From positions 62,001 through 126,000 of the forward strand of contig NZ_FOFV01000004.1 of assembly GCF_900111005.1 (NCBI RefSeq): a stretch of DNA of 64,000 nt. Reading direction: 5' to 3'. The notes beneath the pieces were generated by a model, which worked only from the letters and a program-made list of their open reading frames with translations, was not told where the DNA came from and made no database searches. Positions within the stretch are counted from its first letter, which is position 1. Each line of letters opens with the position of its first letter. Positions 18,287 to 27,963 of this stretch are shown one piece after another. The position numbers were made by a program, and so were the translations under genes. The stretch is from Lentzea albida (lineage in GTDB: Bacteria > Actinomycetota > Actinomycetes > Mycobacteriales > Pseudonocardiaceae).

Positions 18287-19639
18287 TCAGGCCCGCACGA
18301 TCGCGAGGACCTCGTCGCTGAGCGCGGCGACGGCCTCGGGGGTGGCGGCTTCGACGTTCAGGCGCAGCAGCGGCTCGGTGTTCGAGGCCCGCAGGTTGAA
18401 CCACGACCCGTCCGCCAGCTGCACGGTGAGACCGTCCAGCTCGTCGATCGTGACGCCGTCCTTGGAGCCGTACGCGTCCTTGATGGCGGCGATCCGGCCG
18501 GCCTGGTCCTGCACGGTGGAGTTGATCTCACCGGAGGCGGCGTAGCGGTTGTAGACCGACGTCAGCGCGGACAGCGGGCCGTCCTGCTCACCGAGCGCGG
18601 CCAGCACGTGCAGCGCGGCCAGCATGCCGGTGTCGGCGCGCCAGAAGTCGCGGAAGTAGTAGTGCGCGGAGTGCTCACCACCGAAGATGGCGCCGGTCTT
18701 GGCCATCTCCTCCTTGATGAACGAGTGGCCGACGCGCGTGCGCACGGGCTTGCCGCCGTGCTCGGTGACGATCTCCGGCACCGCGTGCGACGTGATCAGG
18801 TTGTGGATGATCGTGCCGCCGGGGTCCTTCGCGAGCTCGCGCACGGCCACCAGCGCGGTGATCGCGGACGGGCTGACCGGGTCGCCGTTCTCGTCCACGA
18901 CGAAGCAGCGGTCCGCGTCGCCGTCGAACGCGACACCGGCGTCCGCGCCCTCGGCCTTGGTGCGGGCTTGGAGGTCGACGATGTTCTTCGGGTCGAGCGG
19001 GTTCGCCTCGTGGTTCGGGAAGCTGCCGTCGAGCTCGAAGTACATGGGAACCACCTCGATGGGCAGGCCCTCGAAGACCTGCGGCACCGTGTAGCCGCCC
19101 ATGCCGTTGCCCGCGTCCACGACGATCTTGAGCGGGCGGATGCTCTTCAGGTCGACCAGCTCGTTGAGGTAGGCCGCGTAGTCGACGAGCATGTTGCGCT
19201 CCTCGAACGTGCCCTTCTCGACGCCCTCGGCGTCCGGCACCTGGTTCTCGGCGTCCTGGCGGATCTGCGCGAGACCCGTGTCCTGGCCCACCGGCGAGGC
19301 GCCCGCACGGCACATCTTGATGCCGTTGTACTGCGCCGGGTTGTGGCTCGCGGTGAACATGGCACCGGGCAGGTCGAGCTTGCCGGACGCGAAGTAGAGC
19401 ATGTCCGTGCTGGCCAGGCCGATGCTGATGACGTTCACGCCCTGCGCCTGCGCACCCTCGGCGAACGCGCGCGAGAGCTCCGGCGAGGAGTCGCGCATGT
19501 CGTGCCCGATGACGATGGCGGGCCCACCGACCAGGCGCGCGAAGGCGGCGCCGAAGTCGCGGACCAAGCCGGCGTCCAACTGTTCGCCGACCACCCCGCG
19601 GATGTCGTACGCCTTGACGATGCCGGACAGGTCACGCAC
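18287..19639 (-). CDS. manB: Phosphomannomutase/phosphoglucomutase
   Basis: The enzyme converts mannose-6-phosphate to mannose-1-phosphate, and probably also acts on glucose-6-phosphate. The 450-residue alpha-D-phosphohexomutase shows the phosphoserine loop TASHNPAQYNGIK, the metal loop DGDADRCF and the C-terminal phosphate-binding region RASNTEPLLRLNVEA. I chose the GTG at 19639 because GGGAG lies 8 nt upstream and the protein then begins VRDLSGIVKAYDIRG as in homologues. It corresponds to Rv3257c. Confidence 0.95.
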   Translation of the reverse strand: MRDLSGIVKAYDIRGVVGEQLDAGLVRDFGAAFARLVGGPAIVIGHDMRDSSPELSRAFAEGAQAQGVNVISIGLASTDMLYFASGKLDLPGAMFTASHNPAQYNGIKMCRAGASPVGQDTGLAQIRQDAENQVPDAEGVEKGTFEERNMLVDYAAYLNELVDLKSIRPLKIVVDAGNGMGGYTVPQVFEGLPIEVVPMYFELDGSFPNHEANPLDPKNIVDLQARTKAEGADAGVAFDGDADRCFVVDENGDPVSPSAITALVAVRELAKDPGGTIIHNLITSHAVPEIVTEHGGKPVRTRVGHSFIKEEMAKTGAIFGGEHSAHYYFRDFWRADTGMLAALHVLAALGEQDGPLSALTSVYNRYAASGEINSTVQDQAGRIAAIKDAYGSKDGVTIDELDGLTVQLADGSWFNLRASNTEPLLRLNVEAATPEAVAALSDEVLAIVRA

Positions 19640-19724
19640 GCCGCACACTCCCAGGGAACTCGCTCTTGACGGCCACTGGTCGAGCAGCCTACCGGCGAGA
19701 AGATTAGTGGTGCGTGTGGTCGGT

Positions 19725-20084
19725 TCAGTCCTCGTGGGGATCCGGCAGGACCCGCAGGTGCCCACGCCTGTGAGAGCCCGCAGGCACGTCGGGCAGCTTC
19801 GGGCTGACATCAGCCCGCCCGGCCTCCCGCACGGCCTCGGCCAGCGCCGTCAGGTCGTCCACAGTCGGCTCGGGCGCCGCGAACTCACCCTGGTGCCTCA
19901 CGACCTCCCAGCCACGAGGCGCCGTGAGCCGCAACGCGTGCTCCTCGCACAGGTCGTAACTGTGCGGTTCGGAGTACGTGGCAAGCGGCCCGACGACCGC
20001 GGTGGAGTCCGCATAGGCGTAGGTGAGCGTGGCGACAGCCGGGTTAGCACACCCGGTTCGCGAGCACCGTCTCACGCTCCGCAC
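19725..20084 (-). CDS. DUF3499 protein (Rv3258c type)
   Basis: The 119-residue protein opens VRSVRRCSRTGCANPAVATL and continues with YSEPHSYDLCEEHALRL, the conserved Cys/His pattern of DUF3499. This suggests a small metal-binding domain. The function is unknown. It is conserved beside manB and whiB2 in actinobacteria. I chose the GTG at 20084, which places the conserved RRCSR near the N-terminus. An 85-bp gap separates it from manB. Confidence 0.85.
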   Translation of the reverse strand: MRSVRRCSRTGCANPAVATLTYAYADSTAVVGPLATYSEPHSYDLCEEHALRLTAPRGWEVVRHQGEFAAPEPTVDDLTALAEAVREAGRADVSPKLPDVPAGSHRRGHLRVLPDPHED

Positions 20085-20177
20085 GATCCGGGACGATAGC
20101 GCGTCCACGGGAGGCTGTGTGTGAGGCACGCTGTGTTTAGTCCTCCGGAGGAGCAACTAGGCTGCTCGGTTGTGGTG

Positions 20178-20621
20178 ATGGCACGGGGTTCACAACGGCA
20201 GAATTCGCCGCGTCGGCGCAACCGCGACCGGCACGGCCGGGGCCTGCGCGGCCCCCTGTACCCCGCCACCCTCCCCGCGGCCCGGTCCCGCGCGGAACGC
20301 TTCGACGCCCTGGTCATCGAGGCCCTGGAGCCCATCGAGGCCCGCTGGCGCACCGAACTCACGCAGCTCGACGTGGCCGTCGACGACGTGCCCGAAGTGC
20401 AGGTCGAAGGCGAGGACGGCGTCGTGGAGGACGGCAACGTCCCCCTGGCCCGCCTGCTGCCCACGGGCTCCGACAACCGTGCCCGGATCGTTCTCTACCG
20501 CCGGCCGCTGGAGGCCCGCGCGAAGGACGGGGCCGACCTGGCCGACCTCGTGCACGACGTCCTGGTCGAGCAGGTGGCGAACTACCTCGGGCTCGACCCG
20601 GACGTGGTGGACGAGGGCTGA
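20178..20621 (+). CDS. Zincin-like metallopeptidase-family protein with degraded active site
   Basis: The 147-residue protein aligns by eye with the bacterial minimal zincin family found next to whiB2 (Rv3259 position). Its region ADLVHDVLVEQVANYLGLD occupies the place of the HExxH zinc helix, but the first His-Glu pair reads VE and the second His reads N. It is therefore probably not an active protease. The N-terminus is basic and disordered (RGSQRQNSPRRRNRDRHGRG). It is divergent from DUF3499. Confidence 0.75.
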   Translation: MARGSQRQNSPRRRNRDRHGRGLRGPLYPATLPAARSRAERFDALVIEALEPIEARWRTELTQLDVAVDDVPEVQVEGEDGVVEDGNVPLARLLPTGSDNRARIVLYRRPLEARAKDGADLADLVHDVLVEQVANYLGLDPDVVDEG

Positions 20622-20629
20622 GACGCCTC

Positions 20630-23600
20630 TCACACCTGCCGCCTGCGGGTGGGCACCGCGGTCAGCAGCGTGAACAGCAGCGCCGCCGCCTGCCCCAGCA
20701 ACAGGAAGTCCCGCAGGGTGCTCGACATCGACACCCGGACCTCCGCCCCACCGGACGGCAGCGGCACCCCGACCAGGTGCCCCCAGGCCCGCACCACGGG
20801 CACCTGGACGCCGTCCACGAAGACCTGCCACCCCGGCTCGTCCTCGGCGGCCAGCACCAGCACCCGCCCCTCCCCGCCGGGCGACACCTTCACCGCCACG
20901 TCGGGCAGCGTCACGTTCACGGGCGCCACCCCGTCGGCCGACACCGAGTCCGGCGGCTCCCCGCCGGTCCGCGCCCGCCGCGCCAGGTCGGGCGCCAGCA
21001 GGACCCCGGTGTCCGCGGTCAGCCGCACCCGCAGCACGGGCCGTCCGTCCGAAGCCCGAGGCGCCTCCGACACCAACTCCCCGGCGGCCTCGCGGACCTT
21101 CGCGGCGGCGGAGTCCGACGGCAGCACCACGAACGAAACTCCCGACGAAGCCGCCTGAGCCAACGCCATCTTCACCGCTGGAGGGGCCCCCTCCAGCAAG
21201 GAGGAGTTCCACCGACGCAACCGGGCGGGCGACGACGCGGTGGGCACGAGGTCGTCGTCACCGAAGGCGGGCATCCGGCCGGCGACCTGCCGGGCGGGCG
21301 ACCCGAGGATCAGCACCGACCGGCCGGACCGCTCCAGTTCCGCCGTCAACGACGTGCTCAGCGCCGGCCCGCCGCCGGCCTTCAACGGTCCGGACCGCAG
21401 GTCCAGCAGCCCGGCCACCCCGAGGCTGACCAGCGTCACGACACCGACGACGTACACGGCCCGCCGCACCCGCGCCAGCCGGGCGATGCCTGGCGGGACC
21501 CCGCGCTGGCAACCGGCCAGCACCACGCACACGAGACCCCACGCCAGCACCACCAGCGGCGCACCGGGCCAGGCGCCGACGGCCGCCACGGCGGCAAGGG
21601 CCCCGATGGCCAGCACGATCACCAGCAGGCCGGGCAGCATCAGGACGTTCGGCCGCAGCACCGCGGCGGCGAAACCGGCGGCGACGAAGACCGAGCACAC
21701 GATCAGGTTCGGCGGCGGCGACTCGAAGGCCGCGCCGAGGCCGTTCAACACCATCTCGGGGTGTTGCAGCAACACGGCGGGCCACGGCAGGAGGAGCGCC
21801 ATCGGCAGAAGCACGATGGCGAACAGGGCGGCGATCCGGCGGGCGCCGCCCGTCACGGCGATGAAGCCCACGAGAGCGCCGACGATCACCACGAGGTGTG
21901 TCAACGGCGAGAAGGCGCCCAGCACGGCGACACCGATCGCGGTGCCGGAGGCCATGGGCAACCAGGCGTGCGTGGACGACGCGCGCAAGACCGCGTACAC
22001 GCCGGCGAAGACCACGGGCGTGACGATGTGCACGACGACGACGTCGAGACGGCCTTCGGACACGGCCGTTGTCGCGACCGGCAGCAGGCCGTAGAAGGCG
22101 GCGACCACCGCGCGCACGGAACGGCGTACGCGCAGGCCTCGTGACGCGATGTACGCCGACAACGCGGCGAGGGGGATGTCGCCGAGCAACAGCAGCGCCA
22201 CGGCGAACGACGGACCGCCGGGGACCAGGCCCAGCACGGCCAGGGCGGCGGGCGCAGGAGCCGCGGTGCCGCCGAGGACCGGGTGCCACGACGACAGGTA
22301 CGTCGACCAGACCGACCCCGCCGAGCCGACCGGGAGCAGGCGGCCGCCCGCCAGGTCGAGGCCGAGGCGGGACCAGTTCGCGACCAGCGCGACGACGGAC
22401 AGGCCGAGCACGAGCAGGACCGGCGGCGACAGCAACAACGAGCGGAGCACCCGCGACTGGTCGACCTCGACGAACACCACACCCGGAGCGGCGCGCGGTC
22501 CCGGCGACGGCCGGGGTCGCGGTGACGGGCGCAGGGCCCCGGGCAGGGCGGCGTCCACGGAGACGACGACGGGTGGGCGGCGCAGACCGGCGACGCGGGG
22601 GCGCCCGCGCGAGGCACCGGCCGGCAGCGCGGACGGGCCGACGGGCCTCGGGTCCACTTCGGACGGTTCGAGCCACGTCGAGCCCGCATCGGTTGCGGGC
22701 AAACGACCCAGCGCGGCGTCGGCTTCGACGCGGCGGCGGATCAGGAACGTCGCTCCGGCGCGGACCGCGTTGCGCAGCCGGGTGAGTCTGCTGGTGAAGA
22801 GCCCGCGGACGACGGCGGAGCCCCGGCGGGCGCGGCGTCCTTCGAGCAGACGGCCTCTCGTGAGGAGGTAGCGGGCCGCGCCGACCTCGGCGTGTGCGTC
22901 CGCGAAACGCCGGAGGAGCAGGAAGCCCAGGGCCCGCAGCAGCGACAGCACCAGCAGCCGCGGAAGTCCGATCAGGAACGAGGAACCTGAACAATTGACC
23001 AAGAAAGTGCGCATGCCGTGCGCGCGGTCGACGCCCCGAAATGACGGGCCCGGCCGCGCCATGGCCGCGTCCAAACGGCGTGCGCCTTTAGTTGCGGCGC
23101 GTGCATGTCGCATGCGTGCGACCGGTACGCACAGGACCAAATGACCTGAGCGATTAGCGCGCCAGCCGAAGTCGAGATCGTCGCGCAACAGCGGCATCGC
23201 TTCGTCGTAGCCGCCGAGGCAGTGCCAAACCTCACGTTTGATCAACGATCCCGCGGACGAGACGGCGAGAACCTCGGTGCTCTGCTGAAACGATGCGGAA
23301 TGTTCCGCGGAGGACAGACCCGTCTGTCGATGTCCTGAAGAATCCGTCGAGAGACCTGCCTCGACGACCAGACGAGAATCCACCCAATCGAGGCACAGCG
23401 GGCCGAGCACCGCGGCCGACGGGGACACCTCGGCGGCGGTCAGCAACGCGGCCAGGCAGTCGGGTTCCGGGGCGCTGTCGTCGTGCAGCAGCCACAGCCA
23501 CCTGCCGGGATCACCCCACCGTTCGACGGCGTGCTCGACGGCGATGCGCACGGCGGTGCCGAAGCCGGTGCCCCGCGGCGCGGTCAGCACCCCGTCCAGC

Positions 23601-23791
23601 AGATCTCCCGCCTCTGCCAGGACTTTCGCCGTCCCGTCCGTCGATCCGGTGTCGACCGCGATCACGTGCCGTGGACGGATTCGCTGGCGCCGCAAGGCAG
23701 ACAGCGCCGTGCTGAGCCACTGGTCGCCGTCGTGGCAGACCAGGACGCACAGCACCGGCGCCGTCCGGAGCCTCGGGTGAGGACTTGTCAC
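20630..23791 (-). CDS. Large glycosyltransferase family 2 protein with polytopic membrane C-terminus
   Basis: The 1053-residue protein begins with a GT2 domain (about 10-240): LCVLVCHDGDQWLSTALSAL, VDTGSTDGTAKVL, and a DXD-like LHDDSAPEPD. A linker and about a dozen membrane segments (roughly 445-800) follow, then an exported soluble domain and a last helix near the C-terminus. It probably transfers sugars from a lipid carrier at the envelope; donor and acceptor are unknown. The start is GTG. The DNA around 22980-23350, inside the GT2 part, is visibly less GC-rich than its surroundings. Confidence 0.8.
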   Translation of the reverse strand: MTSPHPRLRTAPVLCVLVCHDGDQWLSTALSALRRQRIRPRHVIAVDTGSTDGTAKVLAEAGDLLDGVLTAPRGTGFGTAVRIAVEHAVERWGDPGRWLWLLHDDSAPEPDCLAALLTAAEVSPSAAVLGPLCLDWVDSRLVVEAGLSTDSSGHRQTGLSSAEHSASFQQSTEVLAVSSAGSLIKREVWHCLGGYDEAMPLLRDDLDFGWRANRSGHLVLCVPVARMRHARAATKGARRLDAAMARPGPSFRGVDRAHGMRTFLVNCSGSSFLIGLPRLLVLSLLRALGFLLLRRFADAHAEVGAARYLLTRGRLLEGRRARRGSAVVRGLFTSRLTRLRNAVRAGATFLIRRRVEADAALGRLPATDAGSTWLEPSEVDPRPVGPSALPAGASRGRPRVAGLRRPPVVVSVDAALPGALRPSPRPRPSPGPRAAPGVVFVEVDQSRVLRSLLLSPPVLLVLGLSVVALVANWSRLGLDLAGGRLLPVGSAGSVWSTYLSSWHPVLGGTAAPAPAALAVLGLVPGGPSFAVALLLLGDIPLAALSAYIASRGLRVRRSVRAVVAAFYGLLPVATTAVSEGRLDVVVVHIVTPVVFAGVYAVLRASSTHAWLPMASGTAIGVAVLGAFSPLTHLVVIVGALVGFIAVTGGARRIAALFAIVLLPMALLLPWPAVLLQHPEMVLNGLGAAFESPPPNLIVCSVFVAAGFAAAVLRPNVLMLPGLLVIVLAIGALAAVAAVGAWPGAPLVVLAWGLVCVVLAGCQRGVPPGIARLARVRRAVYVVGVVTLVSLGVAGLLDLRSGPLKAGGGPALSTSLTAELERSGRSVLILGSPARQVAGRMPAFGDDDLVPTASSPARLRRWNSSLLEGAPPAVKMALAQAASSGVSFVVLPSDSAAAKVREAAGELVSEAPRASDGRPVLRVRLTADTGVLLAPDLARRARTGGEPPDSVSADGVAPVNVTLPDVAVKVSPGGEGRVLVLAAEDEPGWQVFVDGVQVPVVRAWGHLVGVPLPSGGAEVRVSMSSTLRDFLLLGQAAALLFTLLTAVPTRRRQV

Positions 23792-23830
23792 GTCCTCAAG
23801 TTAAGGCAGAAAGATCACGCTTCTGACCGA

Positions 23831-24136
23831 CTAGACGGCTCGCTTCTTCAACTTGCGGCGTTCTCTCTCCGAGAGACCGCCCCAGATGCCGAAGCGTTCG
23901 TCGTGCTGGAGTGCGTACTCCAGGCACTCCGAGCGCACCTCGCAGCCCAGGCAGATGCGCTTGGCCTCCCGCGTCGATCCACCCTTTTCGGGGAAGAACG
24001 CCTCGGGATCCGTCTGGGCGCAGAGCGCGCGCTCCTGCCAGTCCTGCTCGTCGGCAGGGTCGAACAGGTACGACAGCTCGCCCTGCACGACCGGCTGAGT
24101 GACGTGATCTTCTTCGAGCTCTTCGAATTCCTGCAT
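23831..24136 (-). CDS. whiB2: WhiB-family iron-sulfur regulator, WhiB2/WhmD ortholog
   Basis: The 101-residue protein carries the WhiB signature: Cys39, Cys62, Cys65 and Cys71 for a [4Fe-4S] cluster, the GIWGGLSERERRK turn and a basic tail KLKKRAV. WhiB2 (Streptomyces WhiB, mycobacterial WhmD) works with WhiA to switch on septation and cell division. GGAGG lies 8 nt before the ATG, which settles the start. Its position between the zincin-like gene and fbiA matches Rv3260c. Confidence 0.95.
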   Translation of the reverse strand: MQEFEELEEDHVTQPVVQGELSYLFDPADEQDWQERALCAQTDPEAFFPEKGGSTREAKRICLGCEVRSECLEYALQHDERFGIWGGLSERERRKLKKRAV

Positions 24137-24218
24137 TTCGTCCGCCTCCTCGCCTTCCGCTCTCCCCGGTTGGCGGACGCCAGTCGCCGTTCCCACAACG
24201 ACGAATGACACCGATGTG

Positions 24219-24247
24219 ATTACACCTGCGTCACAGCGGGCGGTCAA
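24219..24247 (-). promoter_or_regulatory. Candidate whiB2 promoter
   Basis: On the minus strand, TTGACC (24247-24242) and TGTAAT (24224-24219) are separated by exactly 17 bp. The predicted leader to the whiB2 ATG is about 75 nt. The rest of the 245-bp gap between whiB2 and the protease-like gene shows no further clear element. Confidence 0.5.
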
Positions 24248-24381
24248 GCGGAGTCCACACGTCGGGGGATATTCGCGCGGATGGCCGCAAAAACCTTGAC
24301 GGACCGCACGGACGGTGATTCACGTGCCGCAACCCGTCCTCGAACGGCCCACAGGGCCAGCCGACACGCCACACTGGAGGG

Positions 24382-25137
24382 GTGAAGCGATCAGCGGTTC
24401 GCCCCAGCCCACTGTTCCTCGGCCTGCTCGCGGCGACGGCCGCCGGAGCCGCCCTCACCCTGCTCGAGGGTGACGCCGCCATCATCACGGGCACCATCCT
24501 CTTCGTACTGGCCGGGTGGGCGGTGACGCTGTGCCTGCACGAGTTCGGGCACGCCGCCGTGGCGTACAAGGGCGGCGACTTCTCCGTGCGCGAGAAGGGT
24601 TATCTGACCCTTGACATCCGCCGTTACACCGACCCGGTGCTCAGCATCGTGCTGCCTCTCGTGCTGCTCGTCATGGGCGGGATCCCGCTTCCGGGTGGCG
24701 CCGTCTGGATCAACCACCACGCCCTGCGCTCGAAGAAAATCGAGTCGTTGGTCTCACTAGCCGGGCCGCTGTCGAACCTCGTGATCGGCGTCCTGCTCAC
24801 GCTCGTCGTCGCGGTCTTCTCGCCGCCCGTCGCACTGGCCTCGGCGATTTCGTACCTTGCTTTGTTGCAGGTGCTGGCGTTCGTGCTCAACATCCTCCCG
24901 GTGCCCGGCCTCGACGGCTGGGGCGCGATCGAGCCATTCCTGCCCTACGAGGCCCAGCGCTTCGGCGCCAAGGCCCGGCCGTGGGCGCCGCTGGTGCTGT
25001 TCGCCGTCCTGATCGCCTTCAGCCAGGTCAGCCAGCTGTTCTTCTGGGCCTCGAACGCGGTGTTCGAGCTCATCGGCGGCGAGCCCGGCTACGCGTACGC
25101 GGGCATGTCGGCGTTCATGTTCTGGCGCTACCTGTAG
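24382..25137 (+). CDS. Site-2-protease-like M50 membrane metalloprotease
   Basis: The 251-residue protein has about six membrane helices. It carries the M50 zinc motif HEFGH (residues 53-57) in the second helix and a later LNILPVPGLDGWGA, the counterpart of the aspartate-bearing motif. Such proteases cut membrane-embedded substrates such as anti-sigma factors. The GTG at 24382 has GGAGG almost abutting it, so the start is uncertain. It precedes fbiA by 33 bp and may share its transcript. Confidence 0.85.
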   Translation: MKRSAVRPSPLFLGLLAATAAGAALTLLEGDAAIITGTILFVLAGWAVTLCLHEFGHAAVAYKGGDFSVREKGYLTLDIRRYTDPVLSIVLPLVLLVMGGIPLPGGAVWINHHALRSKKIESLVSLAGPLSNLVIGVLLTLVVAVFSPPVALASAISYLALLQVLAFVLNILPVPGLDGWGAIEPFLPYEAQRFGAKARPWAPLVLFAVLIAFSQVSQLFFWASNAVFELIGGEPGYAYAGMSAFMFWRYL

Positions 25138-25170
25138 GGGCGGATCGGCGCTGTGGAAGCATGGGCGGGC

Positions 25171-26124
25171 GTGAAGGTCGTAGCACTCGTCGGCGGGGTC
25201 GGCGGCGCCAGGTTCCTGCAGGGTCTCAAGGCACTCGGGGCGGATGTCACCGCGGTGGTCAACACCGGTGACGACGTCTGGATGCACGGGCTGCGCATCA
25301 CGCCCGACCTCGACACCTGCATGTACACGCTGGGCGGTGGCATCGACACCGAACGCGGCTGGGGTCGCGAGGGCGAGTCGTGGACCGTCAAGGAGGAGCT
25401 CGCGGCGTACGGCGCCGAGCCGACGTGGTTCGGCCTGGGCGACCGGGACATCGCGACGCACCTCGTCCGCACCCGCATGCTGCGCGCCGGCTACCCGCTG
25501 TCCGCGGTGACGGAGGCGCTGTGCGACCGGTGGAAGCCGGGCGTGAAGCTGCTGCCGATGTCGGACGACAGGGTCGAGACGCACGTCGTCGTGGAGCTCG
25601 ACGGTGAGACGAAGGCCATCCACTTCCAGGAGTGGTGGGTCAAGCACCGGGCCGGGCTGCCCGCGAAGTCGTTCGCGTACGTCGGCGCCGAGACCGCGAC
25701 CGCCGGACCCGGCGTGCTGGACGCGATCGACCAGGCCGACGCGGTGGTCCTCGCGCCGTCCAACCCGGTCGTGAGCGTCGGCACGATCCTCAACGTGCCC
25801 GGCGTGCGCGACGCGTTGCGCAAGACCGAGGCGGGCGTCGTGGGCCTGTCGCCGATCATCGGCGGGAAACCGTTGCGGGGCATGGCCGACGCTTGTTTGG
25901 ACGCGATCGGTGTCGAGACCTCGGCCGAGGCGGTCGGGCGGCTCTACGGCTCCCGCAAGTGCTCCGACGACGGCATCCTCGACGCGTGGCTCGTGCACAC
26001 CGGCGACCGGGCGGACGTGCCCGGCGTCGCGGTGCGCGCCGTCCCGCTGCTGATGTCCGATGTGGACGCCACGGCGCAGATGGCCCGTGACGCGCTCGAA
26101 CTGGCCGGAGTCGAAGTTGACTGA
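25171..26124 (+). CDS. fbiA: Phosphoenolpyruvyl/2-phospho-L-lactate transferase of F420 synthesis
   Basis: FbiA (CofD) joins the FO deazaflavin to the phospho-lactate or dehydro precursor carried on GDP, giving (dehydro-)F420-0. The 317-residue protein opens [20 protein letters not shown], with GGVGGAR forming the phosphate loop, and has [12 protein letters not shown] and [17 protein letters not shown] later. I prefer the GTG at 25171 because homologues start at KVVALVGG; a GTG at 25153 is possible. It overlaps fbiB by 8 bp. Confidence 0.95.
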   Translation: MKVVALVGGVGGARFLQGLKALGADVTAVVNTGDDVWMHGLRITPDLDTCMYTLGGGIDTERGWGREGESWTVKEELAAYGAEPTWFGLGDRDIATHLVRTRMLRAGYPLSAVTEALCDRWKPGVKLLPMSDDRVETHVVVELDGETKAIHFQEWWVKHRAGLPAKSFAYVGAETATAGPGVLDAIDQADAVVLAPSNPVVSVGTILNVPGVRDALRKTEAGVVGLSPIIGGKPLRGMADACLDAIGVETSAEAVGRLYGSRKCSDDGILDAWLVHTGDRADVPGVAVRAVPLLMSDVDATAQMARDALELAGVEVD

Positions 26125-27439
26125 CCACGCCGCGGCGGCGCTCGAGCTGCTGCCGGTTCCGGGACTGCCGGAGTTCCGCCCCGGAGACGACCTGGCCGGT
26201 GCGATCGCGCAGGCCGCGCCCTGGCTGCGCGACGGCGACGTGCTGGTCGTCACGTCCAAGGTGCTGTCCAAAGTAGAGGGACGACTGGTCCGCGTGCCGG
26301 CCGATCCCGAGGAGCGGGACAGGATCCGGCGCGAGCACGTCGCCGCGGAGTCGGTGCGGGTGCTCGCGCGCAAGATGCGCACGCTGATCACCGAGAACAA
26401 GCTCGGCATCGTGCAGGCGGCGTCCGGAGTGGACGCTTCGAACGTGGCGGGCGACGAGATCGCGCTGCTCCCGGTCGACCCGGACGGCTCCGCGGCCTCG
26501 CTGCGCGCCGCTCTCAAGAAGTCGCTGGGCGTCGAGGTCGCCGTGGTGGTCACCGACACGATGGGCCGCGCGTGGCGGGTCGGCCAGACCGACGCCGCGA
26601 TCGGCGCGTCCGGCCTGCGCGTGCTGCACGACTACGCCGGCGCGGTCGACCAGCACGGCAACCAGCTCGCCGTGACGCTGGTCGCGGTCGCCGACGAGAT
26701 CGCGGCGGCCGCCGACCTGGTGAAGGGCAAGCTCGGCGCGGTGCCGGTGGCCGTGCTGCGCGGGTTCGACGTGGTGGACGACGGTTCGTCGGCACGCGAC
26801 CTGGTCCGGCCGACCGAGGAGGACCTGTTCAGCCTCGGCACGGAGGAAGCCCGCGCCCAGGGCCGTTCGGAAGCCGTGCTGCTGCGCAAGTCCGTGCGGT
26901 TCTACTCGGACGAGCCGGTCGACCTGGCCGTGGTGCGCCGGGCCGTCGGTGCGGCGCTGACCGCGCCCGCGCCGCACCACACGAAGCCGTTGCGGTTCGT
27001 GCTGGTGCGGGAGAAGCGTGCCGAGCTCCTGCGGGCCATGCGCGAGCAGTGGGAGAGCGACCTGCGCGCCGACGGGTTCACCCCCGAGCAGATCTCGAAG
27101 CGGGTGCGCCGCGGCGACCTGCTGGTGGAGTCACCGGAGATCGTCGTGCCGTTCCTCGTCCGCGACGGAGCGCACACCTACCCCGACGCCCGCCGCGCGG
27201 ACGCCGAGAAGACGATGTTCACGGTCGCGGGCGGCGCCGCCGTGCAGGGCCTGCTGGTGGCACTGGCCGCCGAGGGCCTCGGCTCGTGCTGGGTGTCGTC
27301 GACGATCTTCTGCGCGGACGTGGTGCGTTCCGTGCTGGGTGTTCCCGCCGACTGGGAACCGCTGGGTGCCGTGGCGGTGGGCCACCCGGTCGAGCCGTTG
27401 ACGCCGCGCGAACCTCTTGAAGGGCTGATCGAGCTGTGA
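26117..27439 (+). CDS. fbiB: Coenzyme F420:L-glutamate ligase / FMN reductase, bifunctional FbiB
   Basis: FbiB adds a poly-gamma-glutamate tail to F420-0 and, in its C-terminal half, reduces the dehydro form using FMN. The 440-residue protein has an N-terminal CofE domain ([18 protein letters not shown], then [20 protein letters not shown]) and a nitroreductase domain from about residue 245 ([14 protein letters not shown], then [20 protein letters not shown]). The TTG start at 26117 has GGAG 6 nt upstream and overlaps the fbiA stop, consistent with coupling. Confidence 0.95.
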   Translation: MTDHAAAALELLPVPGLPEFRPGDDLAGAIAQAAPWLRDGDVLVVTSKVLSKVEGRLVRVPADPEERDRIRREHVAAESVRVLARKMRTLITENKLGIVQAASGVDASNVAGDEIALLPVDPDGSAASLRAALKKSLGVEVAVVVTDTMGRAWRVGQTDAAIGASGLRVLHDYAGAVDQHGNQLAVTLVAVADEIAAAADLVKGKLGAVPVAVLRGFDVVDDGSSARDLVRPTEEDLFSLGTEEARAQGRSEAVLLRKSVRFYSDEPVDLAVVRRAVGAALTAPAPHHTKPLRFVLVREKRAELLRAMREQWESDLRADGFTPEQISKRVRRGDLLVESPEIVVPFLVRDGAHTYPDARRADAEKTMFTVAGGAAVQGLLVALAAEGLGSCWVSSTIFCADVVRSVLGVPADWEPLGAVAVGHPVEPLTPREPLEGLIEL

Positions 27440-27963
27440 CACTGCACGCCGACGCCGTCTCGACGCTGAGCCGGTTCTCGGGCCAGGACGCGCTGAAGGA
27501 GGCCTACCTCGGCTTCCTGGCGGCCCGCGAGGACGCCTGTCAGCGTTCCTGCGAACCCGGCCACCTCACGGCCTCCGCACTGGTCCTCGACGCCACCGGG
27601 GAGCACGCGCTGCTGACGCTGCACCCGCGCGTGGGCCGGTGGCTCCAGCTCGGCGGCCACTGCGAGCCGGAGGACTCCTCGCTGGTCGCCGCCGCCCTGC
27701 GCGAGGCGACCGAGGAGTCGGGCATCCGCGGCCTGCGCATCGAGCCGACGCCGATCCACCTCGACGTGCACCCGATCACGTGCTCGCTCGGCAAGCCGAC
27801 GCGGCACTTCGACGTGCGGTTCCTGGTGCGCGCGCCCGTCGGGGCGCAGCCGGTGCGGTCGGAGGAGTCCGTCGACCTGCAGTGGTGGCCGCTGGACTCG
27901 TTGCCGGACAACGTGGACGACCTGCACCCGTTGATCGACAGCGCGCTGGCCCGCCTGCGTTAG
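27436..27963 (+). CDS. NUDIX hydrolase
   Basis: The 175-residue protein has a NUDIX-type box, [19 protein letters not shown] followed by TEESGI, with two extra residues before the REx2EE core compared with the strict consensus. NUDIX enzymes cleave nucleoside diphosphates linked to other moieties; the substrate is unknown. The GTG overlaps the fbiB stop in a GTGA, so it is coupled to the F420 genes. It ends 4 bp inside the convergent glycosylase gene. Confidence 0.88.
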   Translation: MTLHADAVSTLSRFSGQDALKEAYLGFLAAREDACQRSCEPGHLTASALVLDATGEHALLTLHPRVGRWLQLGGHCEPEDSSLVAAALREATEESGIRGLRIEPTPIHLDVHPITCSLGKPTRHFDVRFLVRAPVGAQPVRSEESVDLQWWPLDSLPDNVDDLHPLIDSALARLR

